6,596 bases of DNA from an uncultured Collinsella sp. (GTDB lineage: Bacteria > Actinomycetota > Coriobacteriia > Coriobacteriales > Coriobacteriaceae): contig CABUHP010000100.1 in assembly GCA_902491415.1 (NCBI GenBank), positions 1 through 6,596 of the forward strand, in the 5' to 3' direction. The translations under genes and the position numbers were made by a program. Below the pieces are notes generated by a model. That model did not search any database. It was not told the DNA's origin and saw only the letters and a program-made list of their open reading frames with translations. Below, piece by piece: positions 6,164 through 6,596 of the stretch. The first letter of the stretch is position 1, and each line of letters opens with the position of its first letter.

Positions 6164-6596
6164 CTAGAGATTGTAGGTGACTACTTGGGGTTCGGCGGGT
6201 CCGACGAAGATGGCGGGGTTCGCTTGCTCCACGCGAACGAACTTGACGGTCACGGCCTCAAAGCCCGCCTTGTGCAGAACATCAGCGTAGACGCGCGCCT
6301 GCAGAGCGTGCTTCTCGAGCAGCTGGTCCGGCGTCTCATCCGGCGTGCCACCCGTCTTGTAATCGATGACCAGTGCGCGCGACGGATCGGCCGGGTCGGT
6401 TGCCAAGACATCGATGGCGCCCTCGGCATAGGCGCCGTAGCGGGCGATATCCTCGTCCTCGCAGCCCAGCGAGAAGAACGGCACCTCGGCACGGATGCAC
6501 GGCCACGCGAGCAGCTCGGCACGAACCGACGACTTGAGCCAGCGATCCAGAGCGACATCGAAGCGCTCGCGCTGTTCCGGCGTCAAGCGCCACAAG
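6164..6596 (-). CDS. C-terminal nuclease domain of an AddA/RecB-like ATP-dependent helicase-nuclease (partial)
   Basis: The frame is open to the right edge and ends at a TAG at 6164-6166. The TTG at 6595-6593 is almost certainly internal, so the gene is cut at its 5' end. Counting from that TTG, the 143 visible residues carry the PD-(D/E)XK nuclease signature found at the C terminus of AddA, AddB and RecB: E37 in RAEVPFF, G59-x-x-D62 (GAID), D78-x-K80 in VIDYKTGG, and Q99-x-x-x-Y103 in QARVY. All the expected catalytic residues are present, so the nuclease should be active. Such enzymes resect double-strand DNA ends for recombination and repair. The AddB type usually carries iron-sulfur cysteines at the far C terminus, and none follow the QxxxY motif here. 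AddA or a RecB-like protein is therefore more likely. The UvrD-type helicase part and any addB partner would lie beyond the right edge. Confidence 0.88.
   Translation of the reverse strand, partial: LWRLTPEQRERFDVALDRWLKSSVRAELLAWPCIRAEVPFFSLGCEDEDIARYGAYAEGAIDVLATDPADPSRALVIDYKTGGTPDETPDQLLEKHALQARVYADVLHKAGFEAVTVKFVRVEQANPAIFVGPAEPQVVTYNL

Noticed and set aside
6164..6595. Start of the nuclease gene at the TTG codon near the right edge
   Set aside because: The AddA/RecB family has a long helicase region before this domain. The frame is open to the window edge, so the TTG is an internal leucine codon of a truncated gene.

Overview
The window reads as a fragment of a GC-rich chromosome, most likely from a Coriobacteriia actinobacterium close to Collinsella. 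This rests on the character of the dnaE product (a DnaE1-type polymerase with a full set of PHP metal ligands), the codon use and the neighbouring genes. It was not checked against a database. All five genes I can support lie on the minus strand, so transcription runs from right to left. Their starts carry GGAG/AAGGAG-type ribosome binding sites wherever the start is inside the window.

From right to left: (1) the C-terminal end of a large AddA/RecB-type helicase-nuclease (6164-6596, cut by the window edge), with its PD-(D/E)XK nuclease motifs. (2) A 59-nt near-perfect palindrome (6091-6149) just after its stop codon. (3) A 169-residue soluble protein resembling the DUF3284 family, function unknown (5518-6027). 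(4) A 399-residue, 12-helix MFS transporter (4215-5414) that is clearly AT-richer than its neighbours and was probably acquired separately. (5) A 240-nt intergenic region with small inverted repeats and a possible dnaE promoter. (6) dnaE, the replicative DNA polymerase III alpha subunit (171-3974, 1267 residues, complete). (7) The first 47 codons of another gene (1-142), 28 nt after dnaE and probably in one operon with it.

The two well-identified information-processing genes (DNA polymerase III alpha and the recombination nuclease) flank a less conserved pair, the DUF3284-like protein and the MFS exporter. No functional link between the pairs is visible. No stretch longer than 300 nt lacks a gene. 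The intergenic gaps are 28 nt (143-170), 240 nt (3975-4214), 103 nt (5415-5517) and 136 nt (6028-6163). I found no tRNA, rRNA, CRISPR array, insertion sequence or transposase.

I do not see a clear new multi-gene system. The most noteworthy points are a roughly 60-residue charged insertion inside the PHP domain of DnaE, an altered version of a conserved polymerase motif in the same protein, the base-composition break around the transporter, and the long palindrome at 6091-6149.
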